Part shown: positions 1-9,964 of the stretch, in pieces | Layout: each line of letters begins with the position of its first letter | How positions within the stretch are numbered: position 1 is the stretch's first letter | Origin: an uncultured Granulosicoccaceae bacterium | Lineage (GTDB): Bacteria; Pseudomonadota; Gammaproteobacteria; Granulosicoccales; Granulosicoccaceae | Reading direction: 5' to 3' | NCBI GenBank assembly: GCA_937928685.1 | Contig: CALGJU010000127.1 | Span: forward strand, 1 to 38,959 | DNA length: 38,959 nt | The notes under the pieces: generated by a model | Database searches by the model: none | Told to the model about the DNA's origin: nothing | What the model saw: only the letters and a program-made list of their open reading frames with translations | Made by a program: the position numbers and the translations under genes

Positions 1-66
1 GGTGGACATGAATGAATCGTCACCGGCTGCTATCACAGTGTTTGAGGCGGCGCACACTTGTTTCGA

Positions 67-95
67 TTGAATAAGCCACCATCTTGCACTACACT
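67..95 (+). promoter_or_regulatory. Possible sigma70-type promoter upstream of rpmE (TTGAAT-N17-TACACT)
   Basis: -35-like TTGAAT (67-72), 17-nt spacer, -10-like TACACT (90-95), about 100 bp upstream of rpmE. Each hexamer matches consensus at 4/6. Confidence 0.35.
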
Positions 96-192
96 GGCGG
101 GCTGATTAGTGAATTTCTCACCCGCCACGCCAGCTCGACCGCCGCACCGCGGGCCGGTCAGCTCAACAAGCGGAAAGGCTTAGGACAAGTAA

Positions 193-396
193 ATGAAAGC
201 AGATACACACCCAAAATACGAAGAGATTGCTGTTGCGTGCAGCTGTGGTCACGCATTCAAGACCCGTTCGACGATCGGCAAAGATCTGAACGTGGAAGTA
301 TGTTCTAACTGCCACCCGTTCTACACCGGCAAGCAGAAAATTCTTGATTCAGCAGGCCAGGTAGACAAATTTAATCGTCGTTTCGGCAAAAAGTAA
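193..396 (+). CDS. rpmE: 50S ribosomal protein L31 (zinc-type, CxC...CxxC)
   Basis: 67 aa [27 protein letters not shown]...[14 protein letters not shown]; classic L31 with the Cys ligand pattern. Confidence 0.97.
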   Translation: MKADTHPKYEEIAVACSCGHAFKTRSTIGKDLNVEVCSNCHPFYTGKQKILDSAGQVDKFNRRFGKK

Positions 397-498
397 ACCC
401 TTGTTCGGGCCAGCCGAAGTGGTTGGCCCGCTCAAAACACCACCACTTGCTTTGTCAGGTGCCGGACTGTCCAAGCACCGGCAGTCGCTGGCAGGCCT

Positions 499-1428
499 AT
501 GAAGCCATCAATTGCTGCGAAATCCGATCCGAACGCGTTTTATCTGATCGACAGCAGCATCTATATCTTCCGCGGCTGGCACTCCATGCCCGCCAGCATC
601 ACCGACAGTAACGGTCGACCAGCCAACGCCACTTACGGTTTCATTGAATTTCTCTATCAACTGCTGTCACGCCGAAAACCGACGCTTGTCGTCTGCGCGT
701 TTGATGAAAGCTTAAATACCTCTGCCCGCAACGACATCTACCCGCTGTACAAAGCCAACCGAACCAGCGCCCCGGCCGATTTAAAAATACAGTTCCAACA
801 GTGCAAGGCGTTCAGCCAGGCCATCGGCCTCACCTCTCTTTCCAGTGGTACGCTGGAAGCCGATGACATCATCGGCACATTAGCGGAAATCTCCCGCGAA
901 CACGGCACCCATTGCGTTATCGTGTCCGCCGACAAAGACTTATGCCAGTTTATCGGTGAGGGCGATGCGGTTTGGAACTTTGCCCGTGATCAATGGCTCG
1001 ATGCGCGGCTGATTGAAAAACGTTTTGGCGTACGCCCCCAGCAAATTGCAGATTCGCTGGCCATCACCGGCGATAAGGTAGATAACATTCCAGGCGTGCC
1101 GGGCGTCGGCACTGCTACTGCCGCCAGATTATTAGTAAAATGGGGCAACTTAACCGCCCTGCTGGACAATATCGACAAAGTGGCCGCGATGAAATTTCGC
1201 GGCGCCGGCCGGGTTGCAGCGTTATTGCAGGAGCATACCGATACCATCAGGCTTTCCCGACAACTCACTGGCCTGATTCCAGATACAAGCGTGAGCCCCA
1301 CGCTTACCGACTACCGCATTACACCAGACGCCGACGCGATGGAAACCGTCTTTGATCAACTAGGCTTTAATGACAAGCGCCGAACCCGATGGCACGATCT
1401 ACTAAACCAGCACTACGCAAGCGCGTAA
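499..1428 (+). CDS. 5'-3' exonuclease / flap endonuclease (Xni/PolA N-terminal-like)
   Basis: LIDSSIYIFRGWHSMP, LEADDIIGTLA, VSADKDLCQ, GDKVDNIPGVPGVGTATAARLL (H3TH motif). Confidence 0.88.
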   Translation: MKPSIAAKSDPNAFYLIDSSIYIFRGWHSMPASITDSNGRPANATYGFIEFLYQLLSRRKPTLVVCAFDESLNTSARNDIYPLYKANRTSAPADLKIQFQQCKAFSQAIGLTSLSSGTLEADDIIGTLAEISREHGTHCVIVSADKDLCQFIGEGDAVWNFARDQWLDARLIEKRFGVRPQQIADSLAITGDKVDNIPGVPGVGTATAARLLVKWGNLTALLDNIDKVAAMKFRGAGRVAALLQEHTDTIRLSRQLTGLIPDTSVSPTLTDYRITPDADAMETVFDQLGFNDKRRTRWHDLLNQHYASA

Positions 1429-2012
1429 CAAGGCAGCCCCGCGCCGGCGGCAGAGTCATTCTGCTCAACAAACCCTTTGGTGTGGTAAGCCAGTTTAGTG
1501 GCGAAGACCATACGCTCGCTGATCTTGTCAAAGTCAAAGGAGTCTATCCGGCGGGCAGATTAGATAAAGACAGTGAAGGCTTGCTACTGCTGACGGATCA
1601 CGGCCCTTTGCAGCACCGAATCAGCCACCCTGGAATGAAATGGGAGAAGCGTTATTGGGTGCAGGTAGAGGGCCGGATCACAGACAAAGCGTTGCAGCAG
1701 CTGCAGCAGGGAGTGGTGTTAAAGGACGGGCCGGCCAAAGCTCTGTCGGCCGAACAAATCGACCCGCCCACACTGTGGCCACGCAATCCACCGATACGTT
1801 ATCGCGCCAGCGTGCCGGACAGCTGGATCAATATTACCCTCGGCGAAGGACGCAACCGACAGGTGAGAAGGATGACGGCAGCCGTTGGCTTCCCGACACT
1901 CAGGCTCGTCAGGCACCAGGTTGGCATGTGGGAAATTACCAACATACCCAGTGGTAAATATCAGACAATTGAGCTGTCGGCAATTCAATTAAGAGACCTG
2001 CTAGCCCAATAA
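1389..2012 (+). CDS. rluE: RluE-family 23S rRNA pseudouridine synthase
   Basis: LLNKPFGVVSQFS, PAGRLDKDSEGLLLLTDHG, GRNRQVRRMTAAVGFPTLRLVR: RsuA/RluB/E family motifs. Confidence 0.85.
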   Translation: MARSTKPALRKRVTRQPRAGGRVILLNKPFGVVSQFSGEDHTLADLVKVKGVYPAGRLDKDSEGLLLLTDHGPLQHRISHPGMKWEKRYWVQVEGRITDKALQQLQQGVVLKDGPAKALSAEQIDPPTLWPRNPPIRYRASVPDSWINITLGEGRNRQVRRMTAAVGFPTLRLVRHQVGMWEITNIPSGKYQTIELSAIQLRDLLAQ

Positions 2013-2359
2013 TTGCTGCAAAGTATTGGCAGATTTTAATGTAAATCTTACCAATTCAGGCCCTGCTTTCCTTGATTTGTCTGTTCAAACAATACACGAT
2101 ACGTTTGAATTTGCTTGAATTGCATTAACTTAGATCATTTTCCTCATAGTTCACGTGTGTTTTCAGTCGTAAACGGCTCAAAGCGGTAATCTGTAGGAAG
2201 AATGATTGAAGCAGAATGTTGTTTTTTAGCAACGTTCAAATTAATACAAAGCAATTCAGACAAAAAAATTTACTACCCCTGACGCCGAATGCCCCGCCAG
2301 AAAGGCAGCGGCTCTCAATTTACTTACTGGCGAATTGTCCTCCGGAGGGACTTATTCAA

Positions 2360-3526
2360 ATGAAACTAGCAAAAAATATTGGAGCACTCGCGTCAGCAGC
2401 GGTTATCGCTGCTTCAATGTCTGCCTGCTCCACCGCAGGTAAGATGAAGGACGGCGTAACCGGTACTGCTGCGAAAGTAATGGACGGCGGCGATGATGCC
2501 ATGTCCGAAAAAAGCAAAATGCTTGAATCACAGGCTGCCTCACTGGAAGCACGTGCCGCGGAACTCGACAAGCGTGAATCAATGCTTGCAGAGAAATCCA
2601 GTGCCATGGCTGCTGTCAGCGCAACGCCTGCCGGCTCAAACTATGGTGCCGGTGATCTGCTGCCCCCGGGTGCCAAACCTGGTCAGTGCTTCACACGTTT
2701 ATGGGTACCACCTCAGTATCAGACTCTTTCTGAAAGAATGCTGGTTGAAGAAGAAGGCGAGCGAATTGAAATTATTCCTGCCAAATTTAAAACCACTAAA
2801 AAGCGCGTATTGGTAAAAGAAGCTTCTGAAAAGCTCGTGACTGTGCCCGCTACTTTTAAGACTGTGAAAGAGCGAGTACTGGTAAAACAGGCAACCAAGA
2901 AAATTTCGCAAATTAGCTCTGTTTATGAAACTGTCTCTGAGCGTGTGATGGACAAGCCAGCACACACCACTTGGAAGAAAGGCACAGGCCCTATCCAGAA
3001 AATCGATGAAACGACTGGCGAAATCATGTGCCTGGTAGAAGTTCCGGCGACTTTCAAGACTGTTAAGAAGCGTGTACTGAAGAAGCCTGCTTCCACCACC
3101 GTTCAGGATATTCCAGCGGTATATGACACTGTTGAAAAGAGTGTTATCGCAACACCTCCCACCACACGCAAAGTAGCCATTCCAGCGGTTTACAAAACCA
3201 TTACTGTGACTGAAGAAGCATCACCTCCAAAAGAGCGCAGAATCAAGATTCCTGCAAAGTATGCAACCGTCACTAAGCGCAAGCTGGTTAAAGATGGCAT
3301 GATGGATTGGCGTGAGATTCTTTGCGACACCAACATGACTCGTGATCGCATCTCAGCCATCCAGACTGCACTGAAATCTGCCGGCCACAACCCTGGCACA
3401 ATAGACGGCGTTATCGGTGGTGACACCATGAAAGCCGTGAACGCGTTCCAACGTAAGAAAGGATTACCGGTAGATAGATATCTTAATATCGCCACAGTCC
3501 AGGCGCTTGGTGTTTCACCTAAGTAG
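2360..3526 (+). CDS. Peptidoglycan-binding lipoprotein with ~8 degenerate ~24-aa repeats and a C-terminal PG_binding_1-like domain
   Basis: ORF track starts at 2216. The preferred ATG at 2360 follows a CGGAGGGA Shine-Dalgarno and gives MKLAKNIGALASAAVIAASMSACSTAG (lipobox SAC). C-terminus IQTALKSAGHNPGTIDGVIGGDTMKAVNAFQRKKGLPVD resembles PG_binding_1. Confidence 0.8.
   Translation: MKLAKNIGALASAAVIAASMSACSTAGKMKDGVTGTAAKVMDGGDDAMSEKSKMLESQAASLEARAAELDKRESMLAEKSSAMAAVSATPAGSNYGAGDLLPPGAKPGQCFTRLWVPPQYQTLSERMLVEEEGERIEIIPAKFKTTKKRVLVKEASEKLVTVPATFKTVKERVLVKQATKKISQISSVYETVSERVMDKPAHTTWKKGTGPIQKIDETTGEIMCLVEVPATFKTVKKRVLKKPASTTVQDIPAVYDTVEKSVIATPPTTRKVAIPAVYKTITVTEEASPPKERRIKIPAKYATVTKRKLVKDGMMDWREILCDTNMTRDRISAIQTALKSAGHNPGTIDGVIGGDTMKAVNAFQRKKGLPVDRYLNIATVQALGVSPK
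2705..3330 (+). repeat. Protein-level repeat region (PAxYxTVxKRVLVKxAS...), about 8 units
   Basis: Units begin VPPQYQTLSERMLVE, PAKFKTTKKRVLVK, PATFKTVKERVLVK, SSVYETVSERVMDK, PATFKTVKKRVLKK, PAVYDTVEKSVIA, PAVYKTITVTEEA, PAKYATVTKRKLVK. Confidence 0.85.
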
Positions 3527-3609
3527 GTGAAACTTAAACGCAGATGTAGTTAGATTGGCGCAATTAGCGTCCAGTTAGCAGCATAAATTCCGGCTGCAAC
3601 GCTGCATAC

Positions 3610-3643
3610 AACCCGCTCCGGTTTTCCGGTGCGGGTTTTTTTT
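3610..3643 (+). terminator. Rho-independent terminator downstream of the lipoprotein gene
   Basis: ACCCGCTCCGG-TTTT-CCGGTGCGGGT followed by a T run. Confidence 0.85.
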
Positions 3644-3742
3644 AATTGTTAACCTTCTGAAATGTCATTATATTGATACACTAGACGTAAGCGCCGGCGC
3701 ATGTAAGCTCCGGCTTGTGGTAACCCGGTAATGTAGAAGCTC

Positions 3743-5395
3743 ATGTATCCAGAGAACACCGCGGCAAAAGGAATAGCTGCGCTCGTCTCTTTTCTCCTGC
3801 TGATTTTGCCCCCAGCGATATTTGCGGATGAAACTTACGGCGCAACACTAATGGCTGTCGAGCACATCGACTCCGGCCAACACTCGCATAGAGTTACTGT
3901 GCAAATCAGTAACCGTATTGAGCACTTGCTGCTCAATGCACATCCCCACCTGAACGAACTACTGATCGTCGATACCGACGGCCAAACCCATCAGCAAAGT
4001 GGCATTGCCTACACAGGGATTGTCGAATCTCTGCCGTCTTCGTGGGCCAGGCTCGTGATTGATGGTGACTATATTGCTGGCACCATCAACACTCACGGAC
4101 AAAATCTGCACCTGTCGTCTGATGGATCCGGGTTCAATATATCCGGTGTAGAGCGAAGCCTGAGTCGTGACACCACGGTGTTGCCTCCTCCGCTGCCGCC
4201 AAAGCGGCAAATACAACATACAGAATTATTCGAGCAGATCGCAGTCCCCGTGCTGACACCGTTTATCGACAGAGACGGCGTGGTATCCAGAGTGGCTCAA
4301 ATTGGCGTTGTCGTTGATTCCCTTTACGACGAAGCGATAGGCGGCAGAGGCTTGAGTAAAGCCATCGCCACCATCAATTCAGTGGACGGGATATACCGGG
4401 AAAAATTTGGACTGGCTTTAAAAATTGATGTGATTGTGCTGATCACAGACACTGACACTCTGACGCTGAACGGCAATACGCTGGAAGACAACCTGGGTTT
4501 ATTCCGCGATTACCGTATTCAGTCAGACCTGCTGCCGGCCGACCTTAGCCTGGTTCATCTATTCACTGGCGTCGACACTAGCGATGACTCGATCGGGCTT
4601 GCCTATAGTGGTGCCGCATGTCGAACCGATGGCTACGATGTCAGCATGTCCAGGCCATTTCGTTACCCGGTTATTTTAGCGGCTCATGAGATCGGCCATA
4701 ACCTCGGTGCGATGCACGATGATGAGACCACTGAGTGTCAGACTATCAATGACAACCTGATGTTTTCGGAAATAAATTCTACAACAACGCAAGAGTTTTC
4801 AAGCTGCAGCAGCACCGCAATCACCAACCGCCTGCAACAGAGTGCGTGTTACGAAGCGGCCATCGATATTGGCCTTGCACTGACTCAGCTTGAATCAAAT
4901 CAAATACTCGCGACTATCACCAACCACGATACTGAACGTGCTTTTCCAGCCGCAACATTACAAATAGATTTAAAAAATGCGACTGTCGCCGAAGCTCCGG
5001 CAAGTTGTGAACTGAAAGCACCAACTCAGCTTATCTGCGCCGTTGCTGCAACCTATGCAGGCGACCAGCAAGCGGTGGCGGTAAAACTACGATTAGATCC
5101 AAATGAAAAACGCACAGTCAATATCCGCCTGGAGCCTGTTGGTTTTTTTGATCTCACCGATACGAACAACACCGCTGAACTGATCATTCCCAGTGAGCAA
5201 CCCCAGCCATTAGCGAGCACCGGAGGCGAGATCACCGTCCAGGGGGCTGGCGGGAGCATTGCGGGCAATGGATCAACCGGTACCATAGTGACCGGTGGCA
5301 GCGGTGGTGGCAGCTTCGAACCATGGTTGTGGTGGATGCTTTTATCGGGCGTGCTTTACAGGCATTTCGGTATACGCCGAAAAAAGAGCGATTAG
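3743..5395 (+). CDS. Secreted reprolysin-like (M12-type) zinc metalloprotease with GlyGly-CTERM-like C-terminus
   Basis: N-terminal hydrophobic signal; HEIGHNLGAMHDDE metzincin motif at about 4685-4720; Gly/Ser-rich stretch, then a hydrophobic helix and a basic end (GGSGGGSFEPWLWWMLLSGVLYRHFGIRRKKSD). Confidence 0.85.
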   Translation: MYPENTAAKGIAALVSFLLLILPPAIFADETYGATLMAVEHIDSGQHSHRVTVQISNRIEHLLLNAHPHLNELLIVDTDGQTHQQSGIAYTGIVESLPSSWARLVIDGDYIAGTINTHGQNLHLSSDGSGFNISGVERSLSRDTTVLPPPLPPKRQIQHTELFEQIAVPVLTPFIDRDGVVSRVAQIGVVVDSLYDEAIGGRGLSKAIATINSVDGIYREKFGLALKIDVIVLITDTDTLTLNGNTLEDNLGLFRDYRIQSDLLPADLSLVHLFTGVDTSDDSIGLAYSGAACRTDGYDVSMSRPFRYPVILAAHEIGHNLGAMHDDETTECQTINDNLMFSEINSTTTQEFSSCSSTAITNRLQQSACYEAAIDIGLALTQLESNQILATITNHDTERAFPAATLQIDLKNATVAEAPASCELKAPTQLICAVAATYAGDQQAVAVKLRLDPNEKRTVNIRLEPVGFFDLTDTNNTAELIIPSEQPQPLASTGGEITVQGAGGSIAGNGSTGTIVTGGSGGGSFEPWLWWMLLSGVLYRHFGIRRKKSD

Positions 5396-5457
5396 CTCAG
5401 CAAAAGTACTCACCTCTGCCGAGTCATTTGACACCATTGGGAATGAACCTTGTTCTC

Positions 5458-6483
5458 TCAAAAGCGGCGCTGAGCTGAGGCTTCTGCGATTGAAGCCAGC
5501 GCGTCTTTATATTCGCTCTCAGGCAGGCACGACAACGCTTGTATTGCCAGGCTGACCTGTTGTTGAGCCTGCTCCACTGTGCGCTCAATTGCACCCGACT
5601 GACAAACCAACTTCACCACTGAATGCACACGTTCGTCGGATAGCTGACCGCTTTGTTGCGCGGCCAGCAGCGCAGCACGAATCTCGTCAGACTCTGATTG
5701 GCCGACAGATTGAAGGGCATAGATCAGAGGCAAGGTCGGCTTGCCCTCAACCAGATCATCACCGGCATTCTTACCCAACTCATCAGTGTCGGCAGTGTAG
5801 TCGAGCATATCGTCAATCAGTTGAAAGGCGATGCCTAATCGCGCACCGTACTCTGCCATCGCCCGCTCATGCAGCGGGTCTGCCTCGGCCAGTACCGAGC
5901 CCAGTTGAGTCGCTGCTTCAAATAATTTCCCTGTCTTGGCTGCAATCACTTCCATGTAGCGCGCTTCGGTGACTTCAGCTTCGCCAATGTTCATCAATTG
6001 CATGACCTCACCCGCCGCAATGGTATTGGTGGCAGCCGAAAGGATTTCCATCACCCGCATCTGGCCTACTTCGACCATCATTTCAAACGAGCGTGAATAC
6101 AGAAAGTCACCGACCAAGACGGCTGCCTCATTACCCCAGACCGTATTCGCCGTTTCGCGCCCCCGGCGAAGGCTCGATGAGTCGACCACGTCATCATGCA
6201 GCAGTGTTGCGGTGTGAATAAACTCGATAATGGCGGCAATGTTGGTGTGATAATTCCCTTGATAACCCTGCGCCAAAGCAGACAACAACACCAGTTTAGG
6301 TCGCAACCTTTTTCCACCGGCACCGATGATGTAGTGGCCCATCTGACTGATAAGCACAACATCTGATTGCAGGGCAGTTTGGATTCTCTGATTCACCTCG
6401 AGCATTGCCTGCGATACAAGTTCATCTATCGAGCTACTGGCACGCAGATTTTCAGGGTTGAGAGGCGCTTCTAATTGACTCAT
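5458..6483 (-). CDS. ispB: Octaprenyl diphosphate synthase (polyprenyl synthetase)
   Basis: GGKRLRPKLVLL, LLHDDVVDSSSLRRG (first Asp-rich motif), FQLIDDMLDY (second); adjacent to rpmA/obgE as in other gammaproteobacteria. Confidence 0.95.
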   Translation of the reverse strand: MSQLEAPLNPENLRASSSIDELVSQAMLEVNQRIQTALQSDVVLISQMGHYIIGAGGKRLRPKLVLLSALAQGYQGNYHTNIAAIIEFIHTATLLHDDVVDSSSLRRGRETANTVWGNEAAVLVGDFLYSRSFEMMVEVGQMRVMEILSAATNTIAAGEVMQLMNIGEAEVTEARYMEVIAAKTGKLFEAATQLGSVLAEADPLHERAMAEYGARLGIAFQLIDDMLDYTADTDELGKNAGDDLVEGKPTLPLIYALQSVGQSESDEIRAALLAAQQSGQLSDERVHSVVKLVCQSGAIERTVEQAQQQVSLAIQALSCLPESEYKDALASIAEASAQRRF

Positions 6484-6689
6484 TGTTTGGGTCGGACTAT
6501 CATTGGAGGGTTTTCTGCGACTTTAAAAGTGCTTTCAGAGTCGCTCCCGGCTTGAGATCTTTCAGCATCGCCCTTGTATTGATCAGGTGAGCTTGAGAAA
6601 TCATTTAGCAGAACGGCTATCTTTGTTTAATAGCTGGTGCTTACAGCTAAAGGTTTGGCAGACCAAATTATCGGTCTATCGTCCGTTTG

Positions 6690-6731
6690 ACGCTAGTAAA
6701 AGTTTCACGGACGCTAGTAAAAGTTTCAACG
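6690..6731 (+). repeat. 21-bp near-perfect tandem duplication (2 copies)
   Basis: ACGCTAGTAAAAGTTTCACGG followed by ACGCTAGTAAAAGTTTCAACG; the first 18 nt are identical. Confidence 0.95.
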
Positions 6732-6761
6732 ATGGCGAGTAATTCGCCCGAGAGTAGCAAC

Positions 6762-7022
6762 ATGGCACATAAAAAAGCAGGTGGTAGTACACGCAACGGT
6801 CGCGATTCTGAATCCAAAAGACTTGGTGTGAAGAAATATGGTGGCGAAGCAGTGCTGGCCGGTAATATATTGATCCGTCAACGCGGTACTAAAGTACACG
6901 CCGGACTCAACGTCGGTGTCGGCAAAGACCACACGCTATTTGCCAAAGCTCACGGCGTGGTGAAGTTCCACACCGGCGGCCCGAAAAATCGTAAATTCGT
7001 CAGCGTGGTTGATGCGTCGTAA
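6762..7022 (+). CDS. rpmA: 50S ribosomal protein L27
   Basis: [48 protein letters not shown]. The ORF track start at 6687 is probably too early; ATG 6762 gives the canonical N-terminus. Confidence 0.96.
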   Translation: MAHKKAGGSTRNGRDSESKRLGVKKYGGEAVLAGNILIRQRGTKVHAGLNVGVGKDHTLFAKAHGVVKFHTGGPKNRKFVSVVDAS

Positions 7023-7046
7023 GACGGCATCGCAACCGCACTGACC

Positions 7047-7073
7047 AAACCCCGTCACTTGGCGGGGTTTTTT
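7047..7073 (+). terminator. Rho-independent terminator after rpmA
   Basis: AAACCCCG...CGGGGTTT stem followed by TTTATTT. Confidence 0.85.
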
Positions 7074-7118
7074 ATTTGTACCACTGGATTTAGCCTGACC
7101 AAGTCCGAATCCAGCTAA

Positions 7119-8282
<1,164 letters not shown>

Positions 8283-8374
8283 GAACACTGGCTGGTATTG
8301 CTATGCTCCATAACTCAGGCAATATCACCCGACATAGCAGCACTACCTAAACTCATCGGCCTTACACCATCATC

Positions 8375-9529
8375 ATGCAAACCAGGACGGGCTCCACAAC
8401 AGCAGCTCAAAAAAAACCAAAAAAGCGCTGGGTAGTAAAGATAGGCAGCGCGCTCATCACCGCCGAAAACGGGCTGCATCTGGACAATATTCATCAGTGG
8501 TCGCGACAGTTTGCAGCACTAATGAACGACAATGTTGAGCTGGTCCTGGTGTCTTCCGGTTCTATTGCCGAAGGTATGCATCGACTGCAATGGTCTGAGC
8601 GCCCAACCGCGCTGCACGAACTACAAGCCGCAGCCGCTGTCGGGCAGATGGGATTAGTGCGTGCCTATGAATCAGAACTGAAAACACACGGGCTGCATAC
8701 CGCGCAGATACTGTTAACCCATGATGACCTAAGCAACCGCAAGCGCTACCTGAATGCCAAGAGCACGCTGGCCACACTTCTGGCGCTTCATGTGCTGCCT
8801 GTAATCAATGAAAACGACACTGTCACCACGGATGAAATTGGCGTCGGTGACAACGATAATCTTGCCGCGTTGGTGGCCAACCTGATCTCTGCGGATCAAT
8901 TGATTATATTGACCGATCAAGCTGGCTTGTTCGATTCTGACCCAACCAAAAACCCACAAGCCACACTGATAACAGAGGCTACCGCTGGTGATCCACAGTT
9001 ATTTGATATGGCCGGGCCAAGCAACAACCGACTGGCCATTGGCGGTATGCGCACGAAGATCCTTGCCGCAGAGCGCGCTGCACGCTCCGGTACACACACA
9101 GTGATCGCTTCAGGGCGAGAGCCGGATGTACTCATAAGGTTACATAATGATGAGGCGATCGGCACAAAACTACTCGCGACCCACAAAAAGCTAGTCGCCC
9201 ATAAAATGTGGCTTGCCAATCAGCTTAAAGTGCGTGGCACGCTACACATCGACAGTGGCGCTCGAGAGAAAATGAGTGATGGAGTCTGCAGCTTATTACC
9301 GGTCGGTGTCACACAAGTGAGCGGTGAATTTCGGCGCGGCGAACTGGTCTCTATCTGCTCAGCAGACGGTAAGGAAATAGCCCGCGGGCTGGTCAACTAC
9401 AATGCTACAGAAGCGGCTCTGCTAATGGGATGCCAGAGCGAAAACATAGGCGAGCGTCTGGGTTACGTACATGAACCAGAGCTGGTCAACCGGGACAACA
9501 TGGTGGCGGTCAATGCCCGCCACCGGTAA
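8375..9529 (+). CDS. proB: Glutamate 5-kinase with PUA domain
   Basis: [60 protein letters not shown]-terminal PUA region. Confidence 0.95.
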   Translation: MQTRTGSTTAAQKKPKKRWVVKIGSALITAENGLHLDNIHQWSRQFAALMNDNVELVLVSSGSIAEGMHRLQWSERPTALHELQAAAAVGQMGLVRAYESELKTHGLHTAQILLTHDDLSNRKRYLNAKSTLATLLALHVLPVINENDTVTTDEIGVGDNDNLAALVANLISADQLIILTDQAGLFDSDPTKNPQATLITEATAGDPQLFDMAGPSNNRLAIGGMRTKILAAERAARSGTHTVIASGREPDVLIRLHNDEAIGTKLLATHKKLVAHKMWLANQLKVRGTLHIDSGAREKMSDGVCSLLPVGVTQVSGEFRRGELVSICSADGKEIARGLVNYNATEAALLMGCQSENIGERLGYVHEPELVNRDNMVAVNARHR

Positions 9530-9542
9530 ACCGTTGAGTTTT

Positions 9543-9803
9543 TTAAAGCGCTTGTATCTGCGCGTTCAAACGGCTTTTGTATCGCGCAGCTTTGTTCTTG
9601 TGAACGTGGCCTTTTCTCGCCATGCTATCGAGCACAGGTACCGCTGCCGTGTAGGCATCAGTTGCTGCTGTTTTATCACCAGCCGCAATAGCGCTAACCA
9701 CTCGCTTCACATGTGTACGCATCATCGAACGCATACCAGCGTTTCGAGCACGTCTTGTTTCCGCCTGACGGGCGCGTTTTTTGGCTTGGAGGGAATTCGC
9801 CAA
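9543..9803 (-). CDS. rpsT: 30S ribosomal protein S20
   Basis: [35 protein letters not shown]...[20 protein letters not shown]. Confidence 0.96.
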   Translation of the reverse strand: MANSLQAKKRARQAETRRARNAGMRSMMRTHVKRVVSAIAAGDKTAATDAYTAAVPVLDSMARKGHVHKNKAARYKSRLNAQIQAL

Positions 9804-9964
9804 GTCAGTCTCCTAGAAGAATTGCAAATGCAACAAAGCAGTATCGTTCGTGCTCATTCTGTTGTCAACCGTTGGCAGCTAATTTCGCCCGCCAATTTGA
9901 CTTTGATTCGCAGTATTCAGCGTGTTGCTGCAATTGTCAGGCGTACAATGTTGATTCCGGCTTA

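Noticed and set aside
1-9. Possible divergent gene start (ATG on minus strand at position 9)
   Set aside because: Only about 3 codons lie in the window; cannot be supported.
84-308. ORF of 74 aa overlapping rpmE
   Set aside because: Out of frame with the clear L31 gene, with no recognisable protein features; a chance ORF.
2149-2164. CACGTG core (AGTTCACGTGTGTTTT) considered as a parS site
   Set aside because: The flanks do not form the parS palindrome; too many mismatches.
9713-9964. N-terminal extension of the murJ ORF
   Set aside because: It is antisense to rpsT and lacks MurJ-like sequence; the canonical start is ATG 9965.
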